64,000 bases of DNA from Candidatus Gastranaerophilales bacterium (GCA_944326455.1 CALVEA010000001.1:1-64000); one strand, 5' to 3'. Numbered from the stretch's first letter, positions 50,165-59,988 are shown. Notes: generated by a model not told the origin, from the sequence alone. Numbers and translations are program-made.

Positions 50165-51022
50165 ATGTATGAAATTATATCTCAATATCTTGAATACTTA
50201 GAGCTTGAAAAAGGGCTTTCTTCAAATACTATAGATGCGTATAGAAGGGATCTTTATGATTTTGGCGGCTATTTAGACGGAAAAGAGCTTGCTAATATAA
50301 ACAGAGCGGATATTAATCTTTATGTACGTACTCTTAAAGAAAAAAATCTTGCTCCAACAAGTATTATAAGAAAAGTTGCATCGCTAAGAGGTTTTTTCCG
50401 GTGGGCTTATGCAATGAATATAATAAGTAAAAATCCTGCATCTACTCTGGAACAGCCCAAAGTCCCCCAAAGACTTCCTAAAGTTATAACTTTAAAAGAA
50501 GTGGAAGAAATGCTTCACAACAATTTAAATCCGCTTGAACATGTTATTATGGAACTTTTATACAGCTGCGGACTCAGAGTTTCCGAGCTTGTTAACCTGA
50601 AAATTACTGATATTGATATAAATTCAAAATACATAAGGTGTTTCGGAAAGGGTTCAAAAGAAAGAATTATCCCAATGGGAAATGAGGCAAAAAGAGTTCT
50701 TGAAGATTATTATACGATGAGGGAGTTTGTTTTAAAAAAATACAATATTACTTCAAAAAAACTTTTAATAAATCAATCCGGCAGATTTATCAATCGACAA
50801 GACGTATACACTTTCATACACACTCAAGGTAAAAAGATACATAAAAATATATCTCCTCATACCCTAAGACACAGCTTTGCAACTCACCTGCTGGAAAACG
50901 GAGCTGATTTAAGAGTCGTCCAGGAGCTTCTTGGACATAGTGATGTTTCAACTACTCAGCTTTATACTCATATAAGTAAAAAGCGGTTAAAAGATGTATA
51001 TTTCAGTATAAATGATGATTAA
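50165..51022 (+). CDS. xerD: Tyrosine recombinase XerC/XerD
   Basis: A 285-aa site-specific recombinase of dimer-resolution type. N-terminal SAM-like core-binding domain (1-95). The catalytic set is present: Arg in SCGLRVSEL, Lys in GKGSKERIIP, HTLRHSFATH (His/Arg), LLGHSDVSTTQ (His) and the nucleophile Tyr in YTHI. Length and N-terminus fit XerC/D and not phage integrases. XerC versus XerD cannot be decided here. It is coupled to dacB. Confidence 0.92.
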   Translation: MYEIISQYLEYLELEKGLSSNTIDAYRRDLYDFGGYLDGKELANINRADINLYVRTLKEKNLAPTSIIRKVASLRGFFRWAYAMNIISKNPASTLEQPKVPQRLPKVITLKEVEEMLHNNLNPLEHVIMELLYSCGLRVSELVNLKITDIDINSKYIRCFGKGSKERIIPMGNEAKRVLEDYYTMREFVLKKYNITSKKLLINQSGRFINRQDVYTFIHTQGKKIHKNISPHTLRHSFATHLLENGADLRVVQELLGHSDVSTTQLYTHISKKRLKDVYFSINDD

Positions 51023-51030
51023 AATTAAGA

Positions 51031-51052
51031 CAGACAGCCTAAAGGCTGTCTG
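51031..51052. terminator. Terminator hairpin after xer
   Basis: CAGACAGCC-TAAA-GGCTGTCTG, a nine-bp stem followed by CTTATTATAA, between convergent genes. The T-run is poor. Confidence 0.55.
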
Positions 51053-51084
51053 CTTATTATAAAAAAGAAGAGGCTTATGCTAAT

Positions 51085-51327
51085 CTAAACTGCTTCTGTA
51101 ACCACATACTTGGCAGATTTTGAGACGACTCCGTAACAAACCATTGTCAGTCTGTTATTCAATGCAAGCATAGTTCTATAATTATTTGCAAAATTATTCA
51201 TCGCCGACATCATCTCGCCCGCCGAAACCCTTGATACTAACGAATCTGCTTCATGATTGTCTACTTTTTCCTGTGCATACTTTTCTACCAGTAATTTGTC
51301 AATAAAATCTCTAGCTCCGATTGCCAT
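51085..51327 (-). CDS. Small 80-aa protein next to the flagellar genes
   Basis: Product MAIGARDFIDKLLVEKYAQEK..., helical, with RVSAGEMMSAMNNFANNYRTMLALNNRL, which resembles the amphipathic helices of small flagellar or secretion-associated proteins. No family recognised. AAGGAGAGC precedes the ATG. It is the last minus-strand gene after flhA, separated by 232 bases without other features, so it may have its own promoter. Confidence 0.5.
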   Translation of the reverse strand: MAIGARDFIDKLLVEKYAQEKVDNHEADSLVSRVSAGEMMSAMNNFANNYRTMLALNNRLTMVCYGVVSKSAKYVVTEAV

Positions 51328-51559
51328 AAGCTGCTCTCCTTATTTACATTAATACTCTATATTCAATTTTAAAAAGACATTAAAACTAAACCTAAATAAG
51401 AGCCTCATTATCATAGACTTTATTTGGAATTTTAGTTTATTTTATATCTCTTGTATATATAAAGTATTTATTAGTTTAGAAATTGCCTTTTTTAAGAGGT
51501 ATTGTAAAGTTATGTAACAAAGCATGCCGGAAATACTTAAATCCTTAACTTTGTAAATA

Positions 51560-53650
51560 CTAATAACCGCCGGATTCGCCTATTGTATCAACAGCTTCAA
51601 CCTTAATATCGGTAATAAGTTCAGAATAAGAAATAACAACAATAGTTGGAATATGACGTTCCAGCAGTTGATAGAGCGGAAGCCTGATTCTAGGAGAACA
51701 TAATATTACCGGCTGTAATCCGATTGCCTGATGTGCACGCATAAGTGTCATAGCAGTAGATTCAATTAAATCCTGAACCTGCATTGGATTCAAGAGAAAC
51801 ATTGTACCAAGCTCTGTTCTCTGGCAGCTGTCATCAAGAGTTTTTTCCCATTCAGGAGAAAGAGTAAGCGCATATAGAACTTTATCTCTGTCAACATTAT
51901 TCAAACAAATTTGACGTCCCAGTGCAGCCCTCAAACGCTCAGATAATATATCAGGTTCTTTGGAGAATCTTGCATAATCACAAAGACGTTCAAATACAAA
52001 TATGATATCTTTAATAGAGACTTTTTCTCTTATCAGGTTAACAAAAATTTTCCTTAAGTCACTTGTAGAAATAATCGCCGGTACAAGGTCGTTAACAAGA
52101 GTAGGGTCTTGCGAACGGACAAGTTCCATAAGCTTGAGGACATCTGTTTTTGTCATAACTTCATCTACATGCTTACGTACACATTCTTGCAGGTGTGTAA
52201 CAAGAACATCCGTAGCATCGACAGCCGTAACATTTTTGGTTGCCTTTGCATCTTCCGCACTAATCCAGTATGCTTGAGTTTGATACGTTGGATCAACCCC
52301 GACAATTGCATCCTCAGGAATTGTCTTTTTAACAGAATCCCATTGGTCAGCAATAACCATATATTTACCCGGATAAACATATCCGGATGCAACAACATTG
52401 TTACGTATGGAAATAACATACTCGTTAGCTTCCAAGGCAGAAGAGTCCATAATACGAATATTTGGTAATATGTAACCCAGCTCATCAGTAACTCTTTGAC
52501 GTAAAGCTGCTATTTTAGCAAGTAGTTGACCTTCTTGATCAGGATCCGCAATAACAAGAAGCCCGGCGCCTACCTGCAAGCTCAAAACATCAACGCCAAG
52601 TCTTTCATACATCTTATTAGGGTTAACCAAGTCTTGCATATTCTGGCGAACACTTTCTAATTGCCCCAATTGGGATTGGACATCCGCATTAACAAGGACA
52701 GAGAAGCCAGCAACAGCAAGAATTATTGTAAAAATAAGGAACGGAAAAAATGGAAGACCTGTAATCGGTGATGTTACGGTAATTAACCCTAAAAACAAAG
52801 CCGCAAAAAACAGAGAATACGGTTTAGAAAGAATTTGTGAGGTTAAATCTCCGCCCAATGAGTTATTACCGGCAGATGCACGTGTCATCACAATACCGGC
52901 AGATATTGACATCAAAAGAGACGGAAGTTGTGATGCAAGACCGTCGCCAATAGTTAGGACAGTGTACTTACTGACTGCATCTGCAATTGGCATTTGGTTG
53001 ACAAGACAGCCTATTGCCAAACCTCCGACAATATTTATTATTACAATGATAATACCTGCAATGGTATCACCTTTTACGAACTTCATAGAACCATCCATTG
53101 AACCAAATAGACTTGATTCTCTCTGGAGGTCTTCACGCCGCTTTACAGCTTCTTCCGGGGAAATCAATCCGGCGTTAAAGTCAGCATCAATAGTCATTTG
53201 CTTACCTGGCATAGCATCTAATGCAAAACGTGCAGCAACTTCAGCAATACGTTCGGCACCTTTTGTAATAACCATAAACTGTACAACAGTAATAATAAGG
53301 AAGATTACACCTCCGACAATCATATTCCCGCCTGTAACGAAAGTTCCGAATGCGTGAATAACTTCACCGGCATCACCCTTTGCGAGAATAAGACGGGTCG
53401 ATGCAATTGATAACACCAAACGGAACATTGTACCGATAAGGATAATTGAAGGGAAAGCTGCTAATTCCAGAGGCTTTTGCACATACAAAGATATCATAAG
53501 CAGCACAATACCAAGGGTTATATTTAAGCTTATTGAAAAATTGATAACCCAATTCGGCATCTCGATAATGAGGATTAAAACCAGAGTCATTATGAATAAT
53601 GCCAAAAATATTTCTGATATTGGTTTTGAACCTGCTCCTTCTTGTGCCAT
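51560..53650 (-). CDS. flhA: Flagellar export gate protein FlhA
   Basis: A 696-aa inner-membrane component of the flagellar type III export gate. Eight N-terminal helices. The FHIPEP-family loop is AAFPSIILIGTMFRLVLSIASTRLIL, with the cytoplasmic stretch FALDAMPGKQMTIDADFNAGLISPEEAVKRRE (proton-coupling region). The C-terminal cytoplasmic domain covers about 340-696. It could in principle be the injectisome homologue SctV, but the neighbours fliE, fliF and fliH favour a flagellum. The ATG overlaps the fliH stop by one base. Confidence 0.93.
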   Translation of the reverse strand: MAQEGAGSKPISEIFLALFIMTLVLILIIEMPNWVINFSISLNITLGIVLLMISLYVQKPLELAAFPSIILIGTMFRLVLSIASTRLILAKGDAGEVIHAFGTFVTGGNMIVGGVIFLIITVVQFMVITKGAERIAEVAARFALDAMPGKQMTIDADFNAGLISPEEAVKRREDLQRESSLFGSMDGSMKFVKGDTIAGIIIVIINIVGGLAIGCLVNQMPIADAVSKYTVLTIGDGLASQLPSLLMSISAGIVMTRASAGNNSLGGDLTSQILSKPYSLFFAALFLGLITVTSPITGLPFFPFLIFTIILAVAGFSVLVNADVQSQLGQLESVRQNMQDLVNPNKMYERLGVDVLSLQVGAGLLVIADPDQEGQLLAKIAALRQRVTDELGYILPNIRIMDSSALEANEYVISIRNNVVASGYVYPGKYMVIADQWDSVKKTIPEDAIVGVDPTYQTQAYWISAEDAKATKNVTAVDATDVLVTHLQECVRKHVDEVMTKTDVLKLMELVRSQDPTLVNDLVPAIISTSDLRKIFVNLIREKVSIKDIIFVFERLCDYARFSKEPDILSERLRAALGRQICLNNVDRDKVLYALTLSPEWEKTLDDSCQRTELGTMFLLNPMQVQDLIESTAMTLMRAHQAIGLQPVILCSPRIRLPLYQLLERHIPTIVVISYSELITDIKVEAVDTIGESGGY

Positions 53651-54408
53651 TACATACCTTCTAAAGCTTTTTTAATGATTTCTATTTGGGTGTCAATTGA
53701 GGCATCCACAATACCGTTATTAGTCTGGAATATACATCCGCCTTCCTCTACCGAAGGGTCTGCAACAATACTTATTTTTGAATCTATACCATACTGATAG
53801 GTAATATTTGGAATAGTATCTTTAATAAATTGTACTGCTTGCGGACGAACCCTGATAATAATTTTGGGTTCATTTTTAGATGTCGTTTTCAAAATGTCAA
53901 CTATAGTATCTATAAGTATTTGAGGATCCGCATCAACTTCACGTTTAATAATTTTTTTTGCTATATCAACACTAATCTCTAAAATATCAGGTGCAATATA
54001 CTCAAATACATCTTTCTTAGCAGTCATGAAAGCATTAAGAGATTGCCTGAATTTTTCCAAATCTGCATTACATTTTTCCAAGCCTGCTCTGTAACCTTCT
54101 TCAAAAGCCGATTTTTTAATATTTTCGGACTCCTCTTGAGCACGGGAAACAAGATTACGGTCATCAATCCTTCTGTAACCTCTTCTCCTGGAGCCTCTTC
54201 TTCGTTCTTGCCGCTGCGTAAAGTCAATATTTTCAATATCAAACAAGTCAATTTCCGGCTCTTTCGGTTTTTCTGCCGGCTTTTTTTCTTGAACAGCAGG
54301 AACCTCGTCCGGTTTATATTCTGGGATTTCAGGTTTAGCAAGTTCTTGAACCTGCTCCTTTGTTTTTTTCCCCTCCCTCAATTTTTGATTACGTTTTTTA
54401 ATAATCAT
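53650..54408 (-). CDS. fliH: Flagellar assembly protein FliH
   Basis: A 252-aa ATPase-stator/regulator (FliH/SctL family). The N-terminal 90 residues are Pro/Glu/Lys- and Arg-rich and disordered. A helical GxxxG-type segment follows (SAFEEGYRAGLEKCNADLEKF). The conserved C-terminal domain reads ILEISVDIAKKIIKREVDADPQILIDTIVDIL...IIIRVRPQAVQFI...ISIVADPSVEEGGCIFQTNNGIVDASIDTQIEII. The partner ATPase FliI is not next to it. Eight bases after fliG, one-base overlap with flhA. Confidence 0.9.
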   Translation of the reverse strand: MIIKKRNQKLREGKKTKEQVQELAKPEIPEYKPDEVPAVQEKKPAEKPKEPEIDLFDIENIDFTQRQERRRGSRRRGYRRIDDRNLVSRAQEESENIKKSAFEEGYRAGLEKCNADLEKFRQSLNAFMTAKKDVFEYIAPDILEISVDIAKKIIKREVDADPQILIDTIVDILKTTSKNEPKIIIRVRPQAVQFIKDTIPNITYQYGIDSKISIVADPSVEEGGCIFQTNNGIVDASIDTQIEIIKKALEGM

Positions 54409-54416
54409 AATTAATA

Positions 54417-55457
54417 TTATATACTTTCTTCAATATATTGCGCAATAATTCCAGCAACTTTTAGCGGCATCTCTCCGTATTCCCCGTCATAAGTTTGTGA
54501 GATAAATCTTTTAACAAGAGGTCTCTCATTTTTAATTACTTTTTCGACCTTTTCACGAGGAACTTTTTTATAAACTTGTAAAAGATCGAATAATACGTTG
54601 TCTTTTGTAAGTTTTTTCTTGATAGGAAGATAATTCTTCATATCTTTAAGGCAATCGGTTACTAAATCCCCATCAAGTTTAGATTCCAAATCTGCCATAT
54701 TCATATACTGAGATATTGCCAAAGAGTCATTTGAATCAAACTTATTAAGTATTGTTGTAACTTTATCCTGTGAAAGAATTTTAAGCACAAGAGCCAAAGA
54801 CATAAGCTTCATTTGTTTATTGCTTATACCTTGCGGAGCAGAAGCCATAGCTTTTTCAGCTTTCTTCTGTGCGCGTCTTTCTTCACGTTTCTTTTGTGCT
54901 GCTTCTCTATTTCTTTCCGCTTCTGCAGCCATTTCCTGCTGGCGTTTTAATTGTTCTTCCTGAGCTTGCTTTGCCATTTCATCTATATTTGACTGGCTCT
55001 CGGCACGATTTTTTGTTTCTTCGTCAATTACGCCTTTTGACTCAAGTTCTTCAATGCTTTGCTTATAGACTTTAATAACGTGGTGTTCTACAGCTTGCAG
55101 CAGCTGGTCTTGAGGGATTTTTCTTATAACTGCCTGCTTGGCAACTTCAAAAATAGTAAATGCAATCTTCTGCATAATACTATCCCAGTATTGCGGCAAA
55201 ATGCCTGAATGTATAAGGTCAATCGATTTGTGGAAAGACCATTCCGCAATAATCTGAGTTATAAATACCGCCTGTTCAGGTGTTAGATTGAGCGCTGTAT
55301 CGTTGTATAAAGCTTCACCCGCTAAAAGAGTAAAATTACCGAGAGTCTTTACAATATATTCTTTTTCTCTATCTTGCAGGTCAGCCGGAACAAGCTCCTT
55401 AGCCTGCTCAGCCATGGATGCTGCAAAACCCTTATAATCAAATCCTTCTATTGGCAT
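54417..55457 (-). CDS. fliG: Divergent FliG-like rotor/switch protein
   Basis: A 346-aa protein in the position of fliG, between fliF and fliH. It is recognisable only by context and weak similarity: the segment SLALVLKILSQDKVTTILNKF (about 220-240) looks like the FliG middle domain (HPQ..ALVLA.L...KA..VL), and the helical end resembles FliG_C. A long charged coiled coil (about 155-205: QEEQLKRQQEMAAEAERN...) is inserted between the N-terminal and middle parts, unlike standard FliG. The usual EHPQ motif and torque-helix charge pattern are not evident. Confidence 0.6.
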   Translation of the reverse strand: MPIEGFDYKGFAASMAEQAKELVPADLQDREKEYIVKTLGNFTLLAGEALYNDTALNLTPEQAVFITQIIAEWSFHKSIDLIHSGILPQYWDSIMQKIAFTIFEVAKQAVIRKIPQDQLLQAVEHHVIKVYKQSIEELESKGVIDEETKNRAESQSNIDEMAKQAQEEQLKRQQEMAAEAERNREAAQKKREERRAQKKAEKAMASAPQGISNKQMKLMSLALVLKILSQDKVTTILNKFDSNDSLAISQYMNMADLESKLDGDLVTDCLKDMKNYLPIKKKLTKDNVLFDLLQVYKKVPREKVEKVIKNERPLVKRFISQTYDGEYGEMPLKVAGIIAQYIEESI

Positions 55458-55552
55458 AGTTTTCCCTCAAGATATGGTAATCCCTATCGTATTATATATT
55501 CTTTTAAATCGTTTAACCTCATATAATTTAATGATTTTCTAAGTCATAGTAC

Positions 55553-55592
55553 AAAATTAGTTCTTTTTTGAGAATAAAAAAGAGCTAATTTT
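55553..55592. terminator. AT-rich hairpin between fliF and fliG
   Basis: AAAATTAGTTCTTTTTT pairs with AAAAAAGAGCTAATTTT (17 bp with one wobble). It lies in the 174-base fliF-fliG gap, so it may set different transcript levels for the two parts of the operon. Confidence 0.5.
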
Positions 55593-55631
55593 GGTACAGA
55601 ATACGGAGCAGGATTAGCTTCGATACAATTA

Positions 55632-57299
55632 TTAACCTTGCTCTATCCAGCTGCGGATTTTTTCGCCGGCTTCAGACTCATCAACCCCTTCAAATTCCCG
55701 CTTGAGTTCTCTTAAAGCTTCTCTAATCTCTGCACCGGAGGATTTAAGTACAGGTCTGTTCTGCTGCTCAAGAAGTCCCTGCTGCAACTGAGACTGTTTT
55801 GCAATTAAATCCGCAGCATTCATGCTTAAATCCTTTAATTGTCTTTCCTGAGCTTCGTTTTGCTCTCTCAGTCTTATCATTTCTTCTTCCTGCGCAGCTT
55901 TAGCAGCATTGATTTTCTGTGTTAAAATCTTGTGACCAAAGAATAAACCGCCGGCTAAAAGTGCTATTGCGAGCCACCAAGGATTGCCGTGTTCTGCTTT
56001 AATAGGTGCTTTTACATTTTTATCTGCAGCCATAAACGGATCAAGAGAATCTGCAAAAGCAATTGTAACATTATCAGGATCTGCTTTTGGGCTTGCGGCA
56101 TGAGCTACAAGCTCTTTCAACTCTTCAAGTGTTAATTCTACAGGAAGCGCATCTTTTTCCAATGTTACGGCGATAGAAATTTCCTCTAAAACGCCAGGTG
56201 ACATATATTCATTTGTTTGAACTTTCGTTACACCATACTGTGTTTCTTTTGCAGTTCTTGAATAGCTTCTGTTCTGAGTTGAGTCTGAACTTCCCGCAGG
56301 CAAACCGTTCGGAAGATAAACGCTTACTGCATTAGTATTTTTATTTACATCTTGCGTTTGATCGCCGAGACCTTCTGCAAAAGTTTGTTCATTAACAGCA
56401 GTTTTTCTTGTCGGGTCATATTCAATCGTGAATTTTTCTACCGGAGCCTGTTTCAAGAAAGTACTTACCGTTGCAACATACTTTCCTGCTCCGACAAGCC
56501 TGTTTAATTGTGCTTGAACTTTTTCTTGCATATATTTGTCATTTTCTTGCAGTCTTTGGAGCATTTCTGACTGAGCATCTATAAGACTGCTGTAAACATG
56601 ACCGTTTGTATCAGTTATGGATATGTTTTCGGAAGTTAAACCGGATACACTTCCCAGCAATAGATTGGATACGGCTTTAATCGTACTCATATTAAGAGTT
56701 TGGCCGACAGCGACAGTAAGCTGAACAGTTGCCGTAACAGGTTTTTGCATTGATGAAAACATTGTTTGCTCAGGAATTGAAATAAACACAGACGCATTTT
56801 CAATTCCGTCAATTCTTTTAATAAGCCTTGCCAACTCCCCATTCATAGCCCTTACAAGTCTTATCCTTTTATCCTCTTTGGTAGAAGTAAAATCACCCTT
56901 ATCAAAAACTTCAAGACCGACATTCTGGTCATACAAACCGCTCTCAACAATGACCATAATTGCCCGGTCTCTTTGTTCTGTGGTACATTTTTTCATACCC
57001 GGAGTGCAATCACCTTTTTTAAGCCTTAGTACGGATTTTGTACCGTCAACCGCACGAGCTGCAACAATATTATTTCTGGCAAGGAGAGCCTGAATTTCCA
57101 GCGCTTTTCCCATATTATCAGTTGTTAGCAGGTCAACATCTTCTTTCAACGGTTCATTACTAACATCAATTTCTCCGCTCTTTGAGCCGGAATTTGCCGC
57201 AATAGCGCCGCATATAATAAAAATAAGCAAGAGAAGAAATATGCCGCCGCCGACAGCCGCTAAAAGAACTTTATTTTCCAGTAACTTTTTAAAATCCAT
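55632..57299 (-). CDS. fliF: Flagellar MS-ring protein FliF
   Basis: A 555-aa ring-forming membrane protein. TM1 is at about 10-32 (VLLAAVGGGIFLLLLIFIICG). The ring-building motif is present (LARNNIVAARAVDG...IMVIVESGLYDQN..., then RAMNGELARLIKRIDGIENASVFISIPEQTMF). A flagellar collar region follows with LRRLQ..KYMQEKVQAQLNRLVGAGKYVATVS. TM2 is near 450 (PWWLAIALLAGGLFFGHKIL). The C-terminal cytoplasmic tail ends REALRELKREFEGVDESEAGEKIRSWIEQG, which would bind FliG. Length is normal. Confidence 0.92.
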   Translation of the reverse strand: MDFKKLLENKVLLAAVGGGIFLLLLIFIICGAIAANSGSKSGEIDVSNEPLKEDVDLLTTDNMGKALEIQALLARNNIVAARAVDGTKSVLRLKKGDCTPGMKKCTTEQRDRAIMVIVESGLYDQNVGLEVFDKGDFTSTKEDKRIRLVRAMNGELARLIKRIDGIENASVFISIPEQTMFSSMQKPVTATVQLTVAVGQTLNMSTIKAVSNLLLGSVSGLTSENISITDTNGHVYSSLIDAQSEMLQRLQENDKYMQEKVQAQLNRLVGAGKYVATVSTFLKQAPVEKFTIEYDPTRKTAVNEQTFAEGLGDQTQDVNKNTNAVSVYLPNGLPAGSSDSTQNRSYSRTAKETQYGVTKVQTNEYMSPGVLEEISIAVTLEKDALPVELTLEELKELVAHAASPKADPDNVTIAFADSLDPFMAADKNVKAPIKAEHGNPWWLAIALLAGGLFFGHKILTQKINAAKAAQEEEMIRLREQNEAQERQLKDLSMNAADLIAKQSQLQQGLLEQQNRPVLKSSGAEIREALRELKREFEGVDESEAGEKIRSWIEQG

Positions 57300-57347
57300 A
57301 TATCCTTCCCTATATAATTATACACATACTTATTGATTATGAAAATA

Positions 57348-57689
57348 CTAAATCTGTAATTGCATAATTTTATCATACGCTTGGATGACTTTTCCTGTTA
57401 CAGTAGTTGCAACAGTTACACTGAGTTCAGCTTTAGCCATCGCAGTCATAACATCGTGTACGTCAACATTTTCCGACCCCATCATTGCATCTTTCAGCAA
57501 ATTATCAGGGGCTTCCACTTGAGTGTTAAGATTTTCAACAAGACCTGACATCACACTCGAGAAATCTGATGTTGCCGGTTCTTCTACTCTGCTCATTCTG
57601 GCAGATGGTATATCATACCCCCAAGAATCAAGCTTGGTATGTTGTATTCTCGCTTCTAAATCATATCTCGGAACAAATCCTCTAAACAT
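57348..57689 (-). CDS. fliE: Flagellar hook-basal body complex protein FliE
   Basis: About 113 aa. The C-terminal half DVHDVMTAMAKAELSVTVATTVTGKVIQAYDKIMQLQI is the FliE signature that links the MS ring to the rod. The start is placed at the ATG 57689, after GGCGGTGAAAAT. A longer frame from 57728 is unlikely. First gene of the minus-strand fliE-F-G-H-flhA run. flgB and flgC, its usual partners, are not upstream. Confidence 0.85.
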   Translation of the reverse strand: MFRGFVPRYDLEARIQHTKLDSWGYDIPSARMSRVEEPATSDFSSVMSGLVENLNTQVEAPDNLLKDAMMGSENVDVHDVMTAMAKAELSVTVATTVTGKVIQAYDKIMQLQI

Positions 57690-57850
57690 ATTTTCACCGC
57701 CTTTGCTATTTGTTATCGGATTAATCAAGGTATTTTTTAAGATTTTTGTTAAAAATCATCTGTTTGTACTAGCTTTTTTAATAATTTTTAAAGTTTTGTC
57801 AAAAATTTTCGTAATTATTATCAGTTATTTTGAATAAGGATTTAATAAAA

Positions 57851-58018
57851 GTGAATTTACATGAAGAATGTCTGCTGAAATATCTTTTAAATACTGCTGA
57901 TTTGTTTAAATCAACCGAGCTCCTAAAATTAAGTAATAACTTGATAGAGAAGGGTACGTTTACTACCGGCATTCTTGCAAAAACTCCAAAAATTAACTAT
58001 ACTACTAATAGAATATAG
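57851..58018 (+). CDS. Small 55-aa protein before the diguanylate cyclase
   Basis: Starts with GTG (VNLHEECLLKYLLNTADLF), with AAGGATTT upstream. The frame extends to a TTG at 57830. The product is helical with NLIEKGTFTTGILAKTP at the end. No family recognised. It ends 17 bases before the cyclase gene, so it is probably co-transcribed. Confidence 0.4.
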   Translation: MNLHEECLLKYLLNTADLFKSTELLKLSNNLIEKGTFTTGILAKTPKINYTTNRI

Positions 58019-58034
58019 TTTGGGAGAGGTTGTT

Positions 58035-59858
58035 TTGAAAAAGTTTATACAAACTAAGTGGTTTACTTATGCTACATATATATTACTGGTTATGGCTGTT
58101 TTGCTTGTGGGCTTTGTCTTAATGCAGAACAATAAGACTTTAAATCGTGTCATAACATCATTTTTTAATGTGGCAGAAAACCGCTCCTTTGATTACAGAC
58201 AAATTCTGCAAGTTGCACATAAGCAGCCCATTCCGAATAAGGATATTGTGGTTTTAGCCGTAGATGACGCAAGCTTGGAAATGTTGTGGGATAAATATGG
58301 TGAATGGCCTATCCCGCGTAATGTTTATGCTGACATTATAAACTATATTGAAAAAGATCACCCTAAAGCAATTATCTTCGACTTGATGTTTATTAAATCT
58401 TTGAAAGCTACGGCAGCCGCAGATAAAGCTCTTACGGACACGATGAATAAGTATGATAATATCTATACATCAATGAATCTTGATAACCAAGCAGCAGACG
58501 TTAGAGAACCCGCTAAACTTCCTGAAAGAATTTCCGTAGATATCCAAAATTCTTCAGGTATAGATATTTCAAAGAAGTATGGGTTTTCAAATTGCCGCCT
58601 TATATTAAACGAGCTAATAAATGGTAAAGTTCATATAGGCATGACAAATGTTATGAGGAGCAGCGACGGAATTATAAGAAAAGTGGCGCCTGTTTTAGAA
58701 TACAATGGAAAATACTATCCGTATCTTACTTTTCTCGCCGGCGGAAATATTGTTAATGAAAAGCCGCAAAACTCTTTCTTAATTGATAAAACATCAACCC
58801 TAAAAGGCTCTAACCTCAATATTCCGCTTACAAAAGAAGGAGATGCAATCCTTAATTGGTACGGTCCGAGCGGAACACACTTAAACTATCCGATGTATAA
58901 AGTTGTAACTTCCATGGAAGGAAAGAATTCATCTTCATTTAATTTCAAAGATAAAATAGTTATTATAGGCACTACTGCAATGAGCCTTCATGATACAAAG
59001 AGTGTCCCTGTACAAGAAGGTGTATATCCCGGAGTAGAAGTTCACGCAACCTTTTTAAATAACATTATTGACGGTAATTTTATCAAACAGACAAGCCCAT
59101 TTGCCAATATTCTGATAATTGCCCTTGTTGTTGCGGTTGTCGGACTTATTGTTATGCTATCGGAATCTACCGTATTTGCATTATTATCAACAGTCTTGTT
59201 TGGAATCGCTTATCTTTTTATTGCTTACTATTTGATGGAGCTTAAAAACTTATGGATTCCGGTTGTGCTGCCTGTAATATCCATTGTCTTAGCATTTGCG
59301 CTATCTTATCTTGCAAAATACATAATTAAATCCCGAGATTTTGAATATCAGTACAAACTTGCAACAATCGACGGATTAACAGAACTATATAATCATAGGT
59401 ATTTTCAGGACACACTAAGAAAACAGATTGATTTATCAAAAAGATATGGTCAGCCTTTTTCGTTGATAATAGTCGATATTGATTTCTTCAAAAAATTTAA
59501 TGATACATACGGGCACCAAGCCGGTGATGCTGTTTTAAGGCAAGTAGCCCAAACTCTAAAAAAGAATTCCCGTACAACTGATTACGTCTGCAGATACGGC
59601 GGCGAAGAAATGAGCATAATTCTTCCTAATACAACTGCAGAAGAAGTCCTCAATAATGCAAATAGAATTCTTCAAGCTGTTGCAGAAAGACCGTTTCAAC
59701 TTAACGCAACTGAAACCGGGCATGTAACAATAAGCGTTGGAGTAGCAACCTTCCCTGATAATGCAGAAACAGCCCAATCTTTAATAGAATATGCTGATAA
59801 AGGGCTTTATTATGCCAAAGAACATGGCAGAAACCAAGTTGGAAAGAGCGAAGGATAA
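58035..59858 (+). CDS. CHASE2-GGDEF diguanylate cyclase
   Basis: About 607 aa. TM1 at about 10-30, then a periplasmic CHASE2 domain (about 45-340: DIVVLAVDDASLEMLWDKYGEWPIPR, KAIIFDLMF, DKIVIIGTTAMSLHDTKSVPV..YPGVEVHAT). Three more helices (about 355-430) and a cytoplasmic GGDEF domain follow (TIDGLTELYNHRYFQDTL, VDIDFFKKFNDTYGH, RYGGEEMSIILP). The signature is GGEEM at 522-526, not GGEEF. The inhibitory I-site RTTD is present. It likely makes c-di-GMP in response to an external signal. The start is TTG at 58035, after GGGAGAGG. Confidence 0.9.
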   Translation: MKKFIQTKWFTYATYILLVMAVLLVGFVLMQNNKTLNRVITSFFNVAENRSFDYRQILQVAHKQPIPNKDIVVLAVDDASLEMLWDKYGEWPIPRNVYADIINYIEKDHPKAIIFDLMFIKSLKATAAADKALTDTMNKYDNIYTSMNLDNQAADVREPAKLPERISVDIQNSSGIDISKKYGFSNCRLILNELINGKVHIGMTNVMRSSDGIIRKVAPVLEYNGKYYPYLTFLAGGNIVNEKPQNSFLIDKTSTLKGSNLNIPLTKEGDAILNWYGPSGTHLNYPMYKVVTSMEGKNSSSFNFKDKIVIIGTTAMSLHDTKSVPVQEGVYPGVEVHATFLNNIIDGNFIKQTSPFANILIIALVVAVVGLIVMLSESTVFALLSTVLFGIAYLFIAYYLMELKNLWIPVVLPVISIVLAFALSYLAKYIIKSRDFEYQYKLATIDGLTELYNHRYFQDTLRKQIDLSKRYGQPFSLIIVDIDFFKKFNDTYGHQAGDAVLRQVAQTLKKNSRTTDYVCRYGGEEMSIILPNTTAEEVLNNANRILQAVAERPFQLNATETGHVTISVGVATFPDNAETAQSLIEYADKGLYYAKEHGRNQVGKSEG

Positions 59859-59988
59859 ACAACGCTTTAAATTTCTCTGCCTGAACTGAAATAATTATTA
59901 ACTTATGTAACAAATTAATTTAATAAATTAAAGTTTTCCCAATTCCGGTCGTAATACATGACAAAAGATAAACAGAAGGCAGTGTTAA

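Noticed and set aside
50165..51022. Phage integrase
   Set aside because: Length, N-terminal domain and coupling to dacB fit chromosomal XerC/XerD; no phage genes are near.
51560..57689. Injectisome (non-flagellar type III secretion) locus
   Set aside because: FliE with its rod-linker signature and a full-length FliF with C-terminal FliG-binding tail point to a flagellum; no secretin or needle genes.
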